Positions 8,874-18,681 are shown, counted from the first letter of the stretch. The stretch is DNA of 45,400 nucleotides from Acidobacteriota bacterium (GCA_003577145.1 QEUP01000026.1:1-45400); one strand, 5' to 3'. A program made the numbers and translations. Notes: generated from the sequence alone by a model not told the origin.

Positions 8874-10571
8874 ATGGACAGCCGGTACGACTTCGTGATC
8901 GTCGGCGGGGGCCACAACGGCATGACGCTCGCCGCATACCTCTCCAAGAGCGGATACAGCGTCTGCGTGCTGGAGTCACGACTCGAGATCGGCGGCGCCC
9001 AGGAGAACGCCGAACCGAGGCCCGGGTTCCGGATCGATCCCCACGCCTCGGTCCTCTACGGAGGTGCCGCACCCGGTTTCGAACAGCTCGAGCTCCACAA
9101 GTACGGGTTCCGCATGTCGTACTGGGGCCAGTACGGCTTGGCGGTGACCTCCGACAACCGGGCCTTCGTGGGCGGCAACCGCTGGACCTTCGCCGAAGCC
9201 GCCGAGACCCTGCGCCCGTTCTCGGAGAAAGACGCCGACTTGTGGGGCAGCATGATGGGCTTCATCTTCCCCCACCTCAAGGACATCCTGCGCTCGACGT
9301 TCTGGACACCGCCGTTCCCACCCGAGCTCGAGGTCGAACAGACCGACCTCCCCTGGGTCAAGACCTGGACGGAGGCTTCCGGCGGTGCGCTGCCGGGCAA
9401 CTTCTTCGACGCCTCCCTCGTCGATGTCTGCGACGAGCTCTTCGAGACCGGCGCGCTCAAGGCTGTGACCGGCCTCGGCGCCTGGTACTCGGGCGCGGCT
9501 CCGACATGGGACGGCATGGCCGCGCAGGCCTTCGGCTCGTTCCTGCTCGCCTCCTACGGATCTGGCGCCCCCAAGGGCGGCATGCACACCTATGCCCACG
9601 CGATCGCGCGTTGCGCCCTGGCGCACGGTGCCCGCGTGCTGGTCAACTGCCCCGTCGAGGAGATCATCGTCCGCGACGGCCGGGCCGCCGGGGTGATCCT
9701 CGCCGACGACGCTTCGGCAGCCGGCAAGACGATCTGGGCCGACAAGGCGGTGGTCTCGGCCGTCGACGTCCAGCAGACCTTCCAGCGCCTCGTCGGGCCC
9801 CGTCACGTCGACGCCTCGTTCCTCCAAAAGATCAAGGACATCAGCTTGAAGGGCGGCAGCCTCTATGTGCTCCATGTGGTGTGCAAGGAGTTGCCCCGCT
9901 ACGTGGGCCAGGCCCAAGAGCTCGTCGAGCAGGTCGGCTACCCGGGCTCGGTGCTGTACCCGTGTGACGACTGGGACAGCGTGGTCGCCCAGATGCGCGA
10001 TGCGTACTCCCGCAAGACCACACCGACCGGGCGCGCCTCCATGACCCTGCCGGTGCTGATGCCCACGACCTACGACCGGAGCCGGGCACCCGACGGCTAT
10101 CACGTCCTGTCACCGATATACATCGAGGTGCCGCCGCCCGAGTACCACGTGGGCGGTCCCGAGGCGGTCAACCGCCAGAAGGAGCAGATCACCGCCGAGA
10201 TGCTCGAGATGCTGCGGGCGCTGGCGCCGAACATGACCGACTCCAACATCGTCGACGTCTACGTGAACACGCCGCTGGACTCGGAGTTCCGCAACGCCGG
10301 TCTGGTCGGCGGCAACTGGTACGCCACCCGCCACTGCGAGGATCAGTGGTGGACACAGCGGCCGCTGCCCGAGCTGAGCCGTTACCGCACCCCCATCGAC
10401 AACCTCTACCTCTGCAACCAGACCTCCTTCCCCGGCGGTCTGTGCCTCATGGCGGTCCCGTACAACCTGATGCACATCCTCATCGATGACGGCCTGGTGG
10501 AGCCTGCGGACTGGTGGTACCCGTCGCCGTGGCACATAACCGACGCCGGCACCCGGATCGGAGCAAACTGA
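8874..10571 (+). CDS. COG1233 FAD-dependent oxidoreductase, class B (B2)
   Basis: A 565-aa flavoprotein; ATG at 8874 directly follows repeated GGAGGCAGGAGG. FAD motif GGGHNG is at 11-16 and VLESRLEIGGAQENAEP at 32-48. Class B markers include STFWTPPFP, IKDISLKGGSLYV, VNTPLDSEFRNAGLVGGNW, RPLPELSRYRTPI and NQTSFPGGLCLMAVPYNLMH. It is first in the long plus-strand operon and overlaps the class A gene by one base (TGATG), which implies translational coupling and near 1:1 synthesis. Family chemistry is FAD-dependent desaturation or isomerisation; the substrate is not known. Transcription should be controlled from the palindromic region at 8762-8807. Confidence 0.92.
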   Translation: MDSRYDFVIVGGGHNGMTLAAYLSKSGYSVCVLESRLEIGGAQENAEPRPGFRIDPHASVLYGGAAPGFEQLELHKYGFRMSYWGQYGLAVTSDNRAFVGGNRWTFAEAAETLRPFSEKDADLWGSMMGFIFPHLKDILRSTFWTPPFPPELEVEQTDLPWVKTWTEASGGALPGNFFDASLVDVCDELFETGALKAVTGLGAWYSGAAPTWDGMAAQAFGSFLLASYGSGAPKGGMHTYAHAIARCALAHGARVLVNCPVEEIIVRDGRAAGVILADDASAAGKTIWADKAVVSAVDVQQTFQRLVGPRHVDASFLQKIKDISLKGGSLYVLHVVCKELPRYVGQAQELVEQVGYPGSVLYPCDDWDSVVAQMRDAYSRKTTPTGRASMTLPVLMPTTYDRSRAPDGYHVLSPIYIEVPPPEYHVGGPEAVNRQKEQITAEMLEMLRALAPNMTDSNIVDVYVNTPLDSEFRNAGLVGGNWYATRHCEDQWWTQRPLPELSRYRTPIDNLYLCNQTSFPGGLCLMAVPYNLMHILIDDGLVEPADWWYPSPWHITDAGTRIGAN

Positions 10572-12235
10572 TGAGCAACCTCGACGAATACCGACCACCC
10601 GAGACATACATCACGGAATGGCCTGACAGCGCGACCTATGACGCCGCCATCATCGGTGCCGGCCCCAACGGCCTCATCACCGCGGCATACCTCGCACGAG
10701 CGGGGCTCAAGGTGTGCGTCCTCGAACGCCGCTACGAGATCGGTGGCGGGCTGGCGACCGAGGAGATCCTCTTCCCCGGCCACTACTCGAACCCCCACGC
10801 CATCTACCACATGATGGTCGACTACATGCCGCCGCTGAAGGACCTCGGTCTCGACAAGCACGGGCTGATGTTCATCCAGCCCAATGCGCAGACTGCCGGC
10901 GTCTTCTCCGACGGGACCTCGCTGCTGTTGTGCCGCATGCTCGAGGACACCAAGGACTCCATCGCCAAGTTCTCCGAGAAGGACTCCGCCACGTTCGGTC
11001 GCGTGATGCGAACGTGGCGACGAATCGTCGAGGAGCTCGTCGCCCCGGCCACCTACCTCCCACCGGTCGCCCCCATCGACCTCATCGAGGCCATGGAACG
11101 CACCGAGACCGGCCAGGCGCTCCTCGACGTGACCGAGCAGAGCCCGGTGGAGGTGATCACGGATCTCTTCGAGCACCCGAAGGTGCAGATGCTGCTGCTG
11201 TATGCGACCTGCATGTGGGGCCTCGACCCCGAAGAGACCGGGCTGGGCTTCATGATCCCGCTGCTCGTCGACCGCACGATGAACAAGGCCATGTGCTACG
11301 GAGGCTCGCACCGGCTCGCCGCGGCGCTTGCCCGCGAGGTGGTGCAGAACGGTGGATCCGTGCTCGACACAGCAGAGGTGACCAAGGTCCGCCTCGCTGA
11401 CGGCCACGTTGTCGGGATCGAGATGGAGGACGGCCGAACGATCGACGCCGGCGTCGTCTTGTCCAGCCTCGACCCCCACTCCACCTTCCTCGACCTCGTC
11501 GGCGAGGAGCATCTCGACACGAACCTGGCGCAGTCGGTCCGCAACTGGGAATGGGAGAAGTGGAGCTTTTGCACCACTCACGCCGTGCTCGGCTCGAAAC
11601 CGCACTACGCGGTCGACGACCCCTGGGTCGACGAGGCGTTCATGACCGTCGTCGGCTTCGACGACCCCGACTCGCTGCTCTCCTACTGGTCCGGCGTGCG
11701 TTCGGGTCACCTCGGCGACCGTGTCGGTGGCCACGCCACCTGTGAGACGCTCTATGACCCCACGCTCTCGAAGGTACCCGGACACGAGGTGGCCTTCTTG
11801 CAGATCCACGCCCCGTTCGACCTCGACGGAGGCGGCTGGGACGCCCGCAGCGCCGAGGTCGAGGGCCTGATCCTCGAACAGTGGAGGCGTGCCGTGCCCG
11901 ACCTCGACGTGGTGATGACCCACACCGAGACGCCTCTCGACATAGTCCGGCGGCTGCCCAACATGCGCCGGGGCTCGATCAAGCACGGGGACTACAACCC
12001 GCTGCAGATGGGGACCTTCCGCCCCAACGAAGAGTGCTCGTCGTCGCGGACGCCGATCGAGGGCCTCTACGTGTGCGGGGCATCCACCTACCCGGGCGGC
12101 CTCATCATCGGCGGTCCCGGCTACATCGCGGCCAACGCGGTTGCCGACGACATGGGCCTCGACAAGTGGTGGAGCACACCCGACTACATCGCCCGCTACC
12201 AGGCTGCCTACATGGAGGAGCCGGCCAGTGCGTAG
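10571..12235 (+). CDS. COG1233 FAD-dependent oxidoreductase, class A (A2)
   Basis: A 554-aa flavoprotein starting at ATG 10571, inside the TGA of B2. GAGPNG is at 29-34 and VLERRYEIGGGLATEE follows. VAPATYLPPVAPIDLIEAME, CMWGLDPEETGLGF, MRRGSIKHGDYNPLQMG and GLYVCGASTYPGG are shared almost word for word with A4 (35578) and more loosely with A1 (4611). A ~25-residue N-terminal extension (YRPPETYITEWPDSATYD) before the Rossmann strand is typical of class A here and could be a partner-docking segment (inference). It forms the B2-A2 pair. Confidence 0.92.
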   Translation: MSNLDEYRPPETYITEWPDSATYDAAIIGAGPNGLITAAYLARAGLKVCVLERRYEIGGGLATEEILFPGHYSNPHAIYHMMVDYMPPLKDLGLDKHGLMFIQPNAQTAGVFSDGTSLLLCRMLEDTKDSIAKFSEKDSATFGRVMRTWRRIVEELVAPATYLPPVAPIDLIEAMERTETGQALLDVTEQSPVEVITDLFEHPKVQMLLLYATCMWGLDPEETGLGFMIPLLVDRTMNKAMCYGGSHRLAAALAREVVQNGGSVLDTAEVTKVRLADGHVVGIEMEDGRTIDAGVVLSSLDPHSTFLDLVGEEHLDTNLAQSVRNWEWEKWSFCTTHAVLGSKPHYAVDDPWVDEAFMTVVGFDDPDSLLSYWSGVRSGHLGDRVGGHATCETLYDPTLSKVPGHEVAFLQIHAPFDLDGGGWDARSAEVEGLILEQWRRAVPDLDVVMTHTETPLDIVRRLPNMRRGSIKHGDYNPLQMGTFRPNEECSSSRTPIEGLYVCGASTYPGGLIIGGPGYIAANAVADDMGLDKWWSTPDYIARYQAAYMEEPASA

Positions 12236-12288
12236 GAGGTCTACATGAAACGTCCAGCAACGGTGAACGTGTGCGAAAGGAGACTGCC

Positions 12289-12885
12289 GTGAAGCTCAAG
12301 TCTCGGGGTCTGGGCCGCAAAGAGCTCGTCATGGACTTCCGCGAGTACACGGTCGCGCGTGACGGGAACGAGATCGTGATCACCGGCACCATCCGTGAGC
12401 CGGTCCATTGGGACTTCTCGATCAGGATGTGCGAGGACGATCTGGCCGGCGTGACCCGGGTGGCCCTGCAGCGGCCGACGCTCGGCCTGATCCTGCGTGC
12501 CATGTTCAAGCGCAACAAGGACGCCCACTGGAGCGTCGACCGCAAGGAGCACCTCGAGCAGGCCCGGGCTGCCCGCGAGGAACTGCTCGAGCGTGAGGCC
12601 GCCAAGGCCGGTGACGAGACCGCCAAACCACGGGGTCGGAGCAGCGCCAGCAACGGCTCGAGCAGCGACGACGCCGACTCCGGCGACGACGGCACCCCGG
12701 GCCTCTCCCGGCGCGAGCAGCGCAAGCAGCATCGTCTGGCGCGCCGCGAAGCCAAGGCGGCCTCGGCCGATCAGGACGAGGCGGCTGCAGCGGAGACCTC
12801 CGGCGCACACCGTCACGACGAGCCCGCCGGACCAACCGAAACCACCAGCGACGCCGACGTGGTCGACGCCGACTCCAACGCCTGA
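12289..12885 (+). CDS. Hypothetical protein with low-complexity charged tail
   Basis: A 198-aa protein not recognised as any named family. GTG at 12289 follows AAAGGAG by about 6 nt and gives a compact N-terminal part of about 75 residues (MDFREYTVARDGNEIVITGT, then IREPVHWDFSIRM) that looks folded and beta-rich. From about residue 80 it becomes helical and charged (RKEHLEQARAAREELLEREA), then disordered and rich in Ser/Asp/Glu/Ala, with a basic patch SRREQRKQHRLARREAK. No signal peptide or membrane segment is visible. It lies 53 nt after A2 and 47 nt before the class D flavoprotein, so it is part of the flavoprotein operon. A scaffold or electron-transfer accessory role would be speculation. 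Confidence 0.75.
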   Translation: MKLKSRGLGRKELVMDFREYTVARDGNEIVITGTIREPVHWDFSIRMCEDDLAGVTRVALQRPTLGLILRAMFKRNKDAHWSVDRKEHLEQARAAREELLEREAAKAGDETAKPRGRSSASNGSSSDDADSGDDGTPGLSRREQRKQHRLARREAKAASADQDEAAAAETSGAHRHDEPAGPTETTSDADVVDADSNA

Positions 12886-12932
12886 ATCCGAACCGCAAGC
12901 CAGCGCTCTGTGCAAGAGCCCAGGGAGGGAAC

Positions 12933-14411
12933 ATGACCGATCAGTACGACGTCATCGTGGTCGGAGCCGGTTACGGCGGTGTCACCGCCGCCGCCATGTG
13001 CGCCAAGGCCGCCAAGCGCGTCCTGCTAGTCGAGAAGGGCAATCAGGCCGGGGGCAAGGCCCAGACGATACGTCGCGGGGGCTACGCCTACGAGATGTGG
13101 CCGGTGCTGAGCCTTCCCGCAGCAGACTCGCGCTTCCACGAGCTCGTCGACGCCCTCGGGATCGCCGACGATGCCCCCCTCATCGTCCCCGAAGGGGATC
13201 GGGCGATCGAGCTGAAGTACCTCGGCGCCGACGGCGAGTGGCGCAGCTACATCGGGCCGTCGAAGCAGGCCGAGGACCCCTTGGCGCTCGATCGCCTCGA
13301 ATCCACCTTCGGCGTCGCTCCCGACGAGGTCGAGAAGATGGTCGCCATGGTCGGGCAGGTCTTCACGCTCTCCGAGGACGAGCTCGACAGCCTCGACGAC
13401 ACCGGCATGCTGGGGTGGATGCGCAGCTTCGGCGTGCCCGATCCGGTCATCGCCTACATGTCGGGCATGCTCAACCTGGTCTTCGTCGCCCCGGTGGACC
13501 GGATCCCGGTATCGGAGGGTGTGCGCACCCTGCGCCAGCTCTTCCTCGGCGGCGGTGGCCGCTACCACGCCGGTGGCTACGGGCGGGTGGCCGAGCTCGC
13601 CGCTGCCTACGTCGAGGAGCACGGCGGCCGGTTCCTCACCAAGACACGCGTCGAGCGCATCATCGTCGAAGGTGGCCGCGCCGTGGGCATCGCCACCGAA
13701 GCCGGCGAGTTCAGGGCGCCGATCGTCATCTCCAACGCCGGCATCCAACCCACCATCCTCAAGCTCGTCGGCGCCGAGCACGTCCCTTCGGACTACGCAC
13801 AGCGGGTCGAGGCGCTCGAGCCCGGGCTCGGCATGGTCGGCATCCGCTACTTCCTCGACTCCCGGGTGCTCGACACGGGAATGATCCTCGCCTTCTCGGA
13901 CCAGAGCTGGTGGGACACCGACCGCTACGAGGCGGCCCTGCGGGGTGAGTGGCCCGACGTGCCGCTGGTGTTCGCCGCGGTGACGACCGAGTACGACCCG
14001 TCGCTGGCACCCGAAGGGCATCAGATCGTCCTCGTGGGGCTGCTCGGTTCGCCCGACCCCAAGTCCGCTCTCAACGACGAGGCCATCGCCCGCGGCGAGA
14101 AGGCCATCGCCGAGATCTGGCCCGACATACCCGAACACCTCGTTAGGCGCGAGATCTACACCGCGGCGAGCGTGTCCAACCTGACCCGCGACTCCGTCGT
14201 CGCCGGTCAAGGCGGTGAGTGCATCGGGCTGAGCCAGGTGATCGGCCAGTGCGGGCGCTCCAAGCCTGATGCCCGCACTCCCCTACCCGGGTTGTTCCTG
14301 ACCGGCACCGATGCCGGCGGCTTCGGGTGCGGCACTCATCAGGCAGTCGAGTCGGGGCTAAATGTGGCCACGATGGTCTTGCAGGATCTGGAGGCCGAGG
14401 CTCTCGTCTAG
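12933..14411 (+). CDS. COG1233 FAD-dependent oxidoreductase, class D (unpaired)
   Basis: A 492-aa flavoprotein; ATG at 12933 follows GGGAGGGAAC. FAD motif GAGYGG is at 11-16 and LLVEKGNQAGGKAQTIRRGG at about 31-50, with the AGGKA loop of many CrtI-like enzymes. GGGGRYHAGGYGRVAELAAA and the C-terminal GLFLTGTDAGGFGCGTHQA complete the FAD fold. It is 60-90 residues shorter than the other paralogues and lacks both the class A (GSIKHGDYNP) and class B (SLKGGSLYV) signatures. It is the only singleton of its class in the window, within the same operon, 33 nt before the class C gene. It is probably a desaturase or dehydrogenase acting on the same or a following intermediate. Confidence 0.9.
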   Translation: MTDQYDVIVVGAGYGGVTAAAMCAKAAKRVLLVEKGNQAGGKAQTIRRGGYAYEMWPVLSLPAADSRFHELVDALGIADDAPLIVPEGDRAIELKYLGADGEWRSYIGPSKQAEDPLALDRLESTFGVAPDEVEKMVAMVGQVFTLSEDELDSLDDTGMLGWMRSFGVPDPVIAYMSGMLNLVFVAPVDRIPVSEGVRTLRQLFLGGGGRYHAGGYGRVAELAAAYVEEHGGRFLTKTRVERIIVEGGRAVGIATEAGEFRAPIVISNAGIQPTILKLVGAEHVPSDYAQRVEALEPGLGMVGIRYFLDSRVLDTGMILAFSDQSWWDTDRYEAALRGEWPDVPLVFAAVTTEYDPSLAPEGHQIVLVGLLGSPDPKSALNDEAIARGEKAIAEIWPDIPEHLVRREIYTAASVSNLTRDSVVAGQGGECIGLSQVIGQCGRSKPDARTPLPGLFLTGTDAGGFGCGTHQAVESGLNVATMVLQDLEAEALV

Positions 14412-14444
14412 CACGACGGGACAACCGGCTGGTTAGGAGCAGGA

Positions 14445-16196
14445 ATGAAGGACTACGACGTAATCGTCATCGGTGGCGGTATCAACGGCTTGACCGTGTC
14501 GGCGTACCTCGCCAAAGCGGGCCTGTCCGTGGGCGTGTTCGAAGCACGCGGCCAGTGCGGCGCGCATTGCGACACCATCGAGCTGGGCAGGCCGGGCTTC
14601 CTCCACAACATCCATGCGACGTGGTTGGCCACCGCCTACGCGCCGGCCATGGAAGAGCTGGACCTACCTGGCCTGGGCTTCGAGCTGCGCGGCACCGACA
14701 TCACCTACGCCAAGCCCTTCCTCGACGGCAAGAACCTGCTCCACGCCATGGATGTCTCGCTCACCGCCTCGAACTGGGCCCGCATCTCCGAACGGGATGC
14801 GTCGACCCAGTCGAAGGCACTCGAGTTCAACGCCTTGAACATGGAGGAGATGCTCGAGGTCAACCGCAGGTTCTGGTACGGCCCCCCGAGTGAAGACACC
14901 CTTGCCCGCATGTACCGGCTGCTCGACTCCTTCCTCGGGTACCAGGGCTACGACCTGACGGGGTCCGACCTGCTCAAGATGACCGGCTTCGAGGTCCTCG
15001 ACCTGCTCTTCGAGTCGGACGAGGTGAAGACGACCACCGCCTCGTGCGGCTGGATCGGCGGGCTGCCGCCCATCCACCGCCTCATCGGCGCGCTCGCCGC
15101 GGTGTTCATGGCTGGCATCGGCGGCCCCATGGGAGTCCACAACTCCCGGGGCGGGTCCCATGCGCTCACCCATGCGCTGGTCAAGGCGACGGCGCAGGCC
15201 GGCGGCGAGATCTGGACGACCTGTCCGGTGGAGAAGATCCTCGTCGAGAACGGCCGGGCGGTGGGCATCCGCCTGTCAGCCGACGCTTTGATGCCGGGCG
15301 AGGAGATAAGGGCGAAGACCATAGTGTCGAACATCTCCGCAGCACCGACCTTCCTCCATCTCCTCGACGAGGAGGTCGTCGGCCCCGAGATCACCAACCG
15401 CATCAAGAGCTTCCACTACGACGAGCAGGTGCTCTTCGGCGTCTACTACAGCCTCAAGGGCGACATCGAGTTCGCCTCCGCAGAGTGGGACCCGGGCATC
15501 CAGCGCTGCATGATGGGCTACCTGGGCGGCGAGACGATAGACGACATGCGCCGGCACAACATCAACCTCGTGTCCGGCGTCATCGACGACGACATCATGG
15601 GCAACTGGTTCGTGCCGACGCGGGCCGATCCGACCCAAGCACCCGAGGGATGCCACACCGCTTTCATCTGGGTCGACGTCCCACCCCACCCGCGCCGCTG
15701 GCAGGGCCAGACCATCAAGGGCGGTCTCGACGCCTGGCCCGATCTCGCCGGACCGCTTGCCGATGCGACCACGGATCGCATCGAGGAGTACGCGCCGGGC
15801 TTCAAGGACCTGATCCTCGAACGCTTCGTCATGACGCCCCTCGACCAGGTCCGCAACAACCCGTCGTCGGTGACGGGCAACATCATGGGCGGAAGCGTCA
15901 CCCCCGAGCAGTTCTACCTGAACCGGCCTGTCCCCGGCGTCATCACCAGCGGCGCCTCGCGTTCGTTCCTGCCGGGCCTGTACCTGTCCAACTCCATCCA
16001 CCCGATGGGTGCAACCTGGCTCGCGACGGGCTATCTGGCTGCTTGCGAGGTGGCCGAGGACACGGGCTGTCGCGATCAGGACTGGTGGACCGCCCGCCCA
16101 TGGGACTGGTTCGTCGAGCACATGTTCGACGTCCCGATGAACCTCGGTGTGAGCCCGAAGTGGCTCTCTGACGAGTCGAGCGGAGGAAGCAACTGA
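14445..16196 (+). CDS. COG1233 FAD-dependent oxidoreductase, class C (C1)
   Basis: A 583-aa flavoprotein; ATG at 14445 after TAGGAGCAGG. FAD motif GGGING is at 10-15. Class C is marked by FEARGQCGAHCDTIELG (32-48), where the usual Gly-rich loop is replaced by Cys38, His41 and Cys42. Other shared marks are SRGGSHALTHALVKA, VPTRADPTQAPEGCHTAF, SRSFLPGLYLSNSIHPMGAT and a terminal WWTARPWDWFVEHMFDVP. The close paralogue C2 is at 26897. It overlaps the downstream class A gene by one base (TGATG), forming a C-A pair analogous to the B-A pairs. The Cys/His residues near the FAD pyrophosphate could allow covalent flavin attachment or redox chemistry; this is inference only. Confidence 0.92.
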   Translation: MKDYDVIVIGGGINGLTVSAYLAKAGLSVGVFEARGQCGAHCDTIELGRPGFLHNIHATWLATAYAPAMEELDLPGLGFELRGTDITYAKPFLDGKNLLHAMDVSLTASNWARISERDASTQSKALEFNALNMEEMLEVNRRFWYGPPSEDTLARMYRLLDSFLGYQGYDLTGSDLLKMTGFEVLDLLFESDEVKTTTASCGWIGGLPPIHRLIGALAAVFMAGIGGPMGVHNSRGGSHALTHALVKATAQAGGEIWTTCPVEKILVENGRAVGIRLSADALMPGEEIRAKTIVSNISAAPTFLHLLDEEVVGPEITNRIKSFHYDEQVLFGVYYSLKGDIEFASAEWDPGIQRCMMGYLGGETIDDMRRHNINLVSGVIDDDIMGNWFVPTRADPTQAPEGCHTAFIWVDVPPHPRRWQGQTIKGGLDAWPDLAGPLADATTDRIEEYAPGFKDLILERFVMTPLDQVRNNPSSVTGNIMGGSVTPEQFYLNRPVPGVITSGASRSFLPGLYLSNSIHPMGATWLATGYLAACEVAEDTGCRDQDWWTARPWDWFVEHMFDVPMNLGVSPKWLSDESSGGSN

Positions 16197-17758
16197 TGAC
16201 TGCCACCGTCACCAAGACCGACACCTACGACACCATCGTCGTCGGTGGTGGGCCCAACGGGCTCATCTGCGCCGCCTATCTCGCCAAGGCCGGCGCCCGC
16301 GTGCTCCTCGTCGAGCGCCGTCACGAGACAGGCGGGGGGCTGAACACCGACGAGTACTACGGCTTCCGCCTCAACCTGCACGCCATCTACCACATGATGA
16401 GCGACGTGATGCCGGCCTATGGCGACCTGGCCCTGCCCGAGTTCGGTCTGCGCTACGTGTACCCGCACGTCGCTTGCGCGTTCCCGTTCGAGGACGGCAA
16501 GGCCCTTTGCTTCACCAAGGACCTCGACGAGACGGTCGCGTCGATCGCGACGATCAGCGACCACGACGCCGATTGCTTCAGGCGCATGTGGGGCGAGTTC
16601 CAGCCGATGCTGGACCAGTACATAATCCCGCTGACCTACCAGCTCCCCCTGCCCGTCGTGGACCAGGTCGTCGAGATCGGCCAGACCGAGATCGGCGAGC
16701 GGCTCAACGAGATCTCCGAGCTCAGTCCCGTCGAGGTCATCGACGAGTACGGCTTCACCGACCCCCGGGTGCGCATGGCGCTGCTCTCGTTCTCCGCCAT
16801 GTGGGGCTTCCACCTCGAGGACCCGCTGGGCTACCTGTATCCGGTCTATCTCTGTCGCATGATCGAGGCCGGCCTGGTCAAAGGCGGCTCACACCGGCTC
16901 TCCTCGGCCTTGTACCGGGTGCTCGTCAGCAACGGAGGCGAGGTTCTCGACGACTCGGAGGTCACGCGGATCCACCTCGACGGTGGCCGGGCGGTCGCAG
17001 TGGAGGTCGCCGACGGGCATCGCTTCGAGGCGAGCACGATCGCTTCGACCCTCAACCCCGAGCAGACCTTCCTCCAGCTGGTCGGCGCCGAGAACCTCTC
17101 CAACGATCTCCGCCACGCGGTCGAACCGTGGGAGTGGGAGGAGCGGACGCTGTTCGGCCTCCACCTGGGCATCGAGGGCGAGGTGACCAGCCGGCACCCC
17201 GAGCCGCGGGTGAACGAGGCGATGATCACCTTCCTCGGCCTCGAGACCGAGGACGACCTGCACGAGCACCTCGAACGCGTCGACGCCGGCACTGCCGGCG
17301 GCGACGAGTGGCTGCACCTCACCGTCCCCAGCCACCACGACCGCACGATGGCACCCGCCGGGCACGAACTGGTCCGGGCCGAGCAGGTCGTCCTCTACGA
17401 CGAGGGGTGGGACAGCGGCACACAGGCCTTCGGAGACCAGGCGCTCGAGCTCATACGACGCCATGTCGATCTCGGTCGGATCGTGCTGCGTCGCGAGTAC
17501 CCACCGACCCACATCGAGGCGAAGCTGCGCACGATGAAGCGGGGGTCCATCAAGCACGGCTCGTACACGAACCTCCAGATGGGCTTCAACCGGCCCAACG
17601 ACCTCTGCTCCCAGGTCGCCACTCCCATTCCCGGCTTGTTCACCTGCGGCGCGTCGAACTACGCCGGCGGCATGATCATCGGTGGCCCCGGCTATCTGGG
17701 CGCCAAGGTGGTCGGTGAATCGCTGGGTCTGGAGTTGCCCGGCGGGAGCGCCGAGTGA
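16196..17758 (+). CDS. COG1233 FAD-dependent oxidoreductase, class A (A3)
   Basis: A 520-aa flavoprotein whose ATG (16196) shares a base with the stop of C1. GGGPNG is at 17-22, then LLVERRHETGGGLNTDEYYG. The class A signature is present in drifted form: KRGSIKHGSYTNLQMGFNRP and GLFTCGASNYAGGMIIGGPG. It has a short N-terminal extension and is about 35 residues shorter than A1, A2 and A4, the most divergent class A copy. This is consistent with its partner being class C instead of class B, so partner class and A-subclass seem to have co-diverged (inference). Confidence 0.92.
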   Translation: MTATVTKTDTYDTIVVGGGPNGLICAAYLAKAGARVLLVERRHETGGGLNTDEYYGFRLNLHAIYHMMSDVMPAYGDLALPEFGLRYVYPHVACAFPFEDGKALCFTKDLDETVASIATISDHDADCFRRMWGEFQPMLDQYIIPLTYQLPLPVVDQVVEIGQTEIGERLNEISELSPVEVIDEYGFTDPRVRMALLSFSAMWGFHLEDPLGYLYPVYLCRMIEAGLVKGGSHRLSSALYRVLVSNGGEVLDDSEVTRIHLDGGRAVAVEVADGHRFEASTIASTLNPEQTFLQLVGAENLSNDLRHAVEPWEWEERTLFGLHLGIEGEVTSRHPEPRVNEAMITFLGLETEDDLHEHLERVDAGTAGGDEWLHLTVPSHHDRTMAPAGHELVRAEQVVLYDEGWDSGTQAFGDQALELIRRHVDLGRIVLRREYPPTHIEAKLRTMKRGSIKHGSYTNLQMGFNRPNDLCSQVATPIPGLFTCGASNYAGGMIIGGPGYLGAKVVGESLGLELPGGSAE

Positions 17759-18681
17759 TGGCGGGCGACCCGCTCATCTGGCTGGCCACATCCGAAGGGC
17801 TGGTGGTGGTCGATCTGGCGGGCGAGACCGTCGAGCAGCACTTCGAGGCCCGCCCGGTGACCTCGGTCGACGCCCGGGCCGGGACGACGGTGGCAGCCGT
17901 GGAGGGCGGCGGCGTACAACGCCGATCTCCCGGCGGCGACGCCTGGCAGTCCCTCGGCCTCGAGACGAGCCGGATCTGGGTTGTTGCTCTCGCCGCCGAC
18001 GGCACCGCCTACGCCGGTCTCGAACCAGCCGCCCTGTGGCGGCTCGGGAGCGGGCCGGCCGCCGAGATCGACTTGTCGAAGGTCCCGAACCACGACTTCT
18101 GGCACTCGCCGTGGGGTCCCGCCGACCTCAACAGCGTGGTGGTCGACGGGTCCCGGCTGGTCACAGGGATCGAGGTCGGAGGCGTGGCAGTGTCCACCGA
18201 TGGTGGGGACTCCTGGGACTCCCGCAACGAGGGGCTCTACGAGGACGTCCATCACGTCGTCACCGACGGCGAGCGCTTCTACGCCACGACCGGCATGGGC
18301 TTTCATCGCAGCATCGACGAGGGCTGCACCTGGGTCTGGGAGAACGACGGCGTCGACCGGGGCTACACGCAGGGCCTGGCGCTCTGCGGCGACCGCCTGG
18401 TGATGTCCTCGGCGTCCGGGCCGCCACCCCTGTGGGAGCCCGACGGTCCCGACGCCGCCATCTTCGTCGCTGACGCCGCCACCCGGCCGGCACGATGGGA
18501 GATCGCGTGCGAGGGCTTCGGCGGCAACATCGAGCGCCAGGCGCTACAGGCGTCGGGCGCCGTGGTGGTCGCCGGGACCACCGCCGGTGAGCTCATCGTC
18601 AGCACCGACGGGGCCGACAGCTTCACAGTGGTACGCGAGGGCCTGCCGCCCATAACGTCAGTGGCGCTGAGCCCTGCGTGA
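17758..18681 (+). CDS. Beta-propeller protein with Asp-box (BNR/HCF136-like) repeats
   Basis: A 307-aa protein starting at ATG 17758, one-base overlap with the A3 stop (GTG at 17755 is the only nearby alternative). Repeating beta-blade patterns are visible, with Asp-box-like motifs VSTDGGDSWDSRNEGL, RSIDEGCTWVWENDGV and VSTDGADSFTVVREGL, plus WLATSEGLVVVDLAG at the N-terminus. No signal peptide or transmembrane segment is evident, so it is probably cytoplasmic. BNR/HCF136-like propellers are often assembly or binding platforms rather than enzymes. In this operon it could be an assembly factor for the paired flavoproteins; that role is inferred only from strict gene coupling. Confidence 0.8.
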   Translation: MAGDPLIWLATSEGLVVVDLAGETVEQHFEARPVTSVDARAGTTVAAVEGGGVQRRSPGGDAWQSLGLETSRIWVVALAADGTAYAGLEPAALWRLGSGPAAEIDLSKVPNHDFWHSPWGPADLNSVVVDGSRLVTGIEVGGVAVSTDGGDSWDSRNEGLYEDVHHVVTDGERFYATTGMGFHRSIDEGCTWVWENDGVDRGYTQGLALCGDRLVMSSASGPPPLWEPDGPDAAIFVADAATRPARWEIACEGFGGNIERQALQASGAVVVAGTTAGELIVSTDGADSFTVVREGLPPITSVALSPA

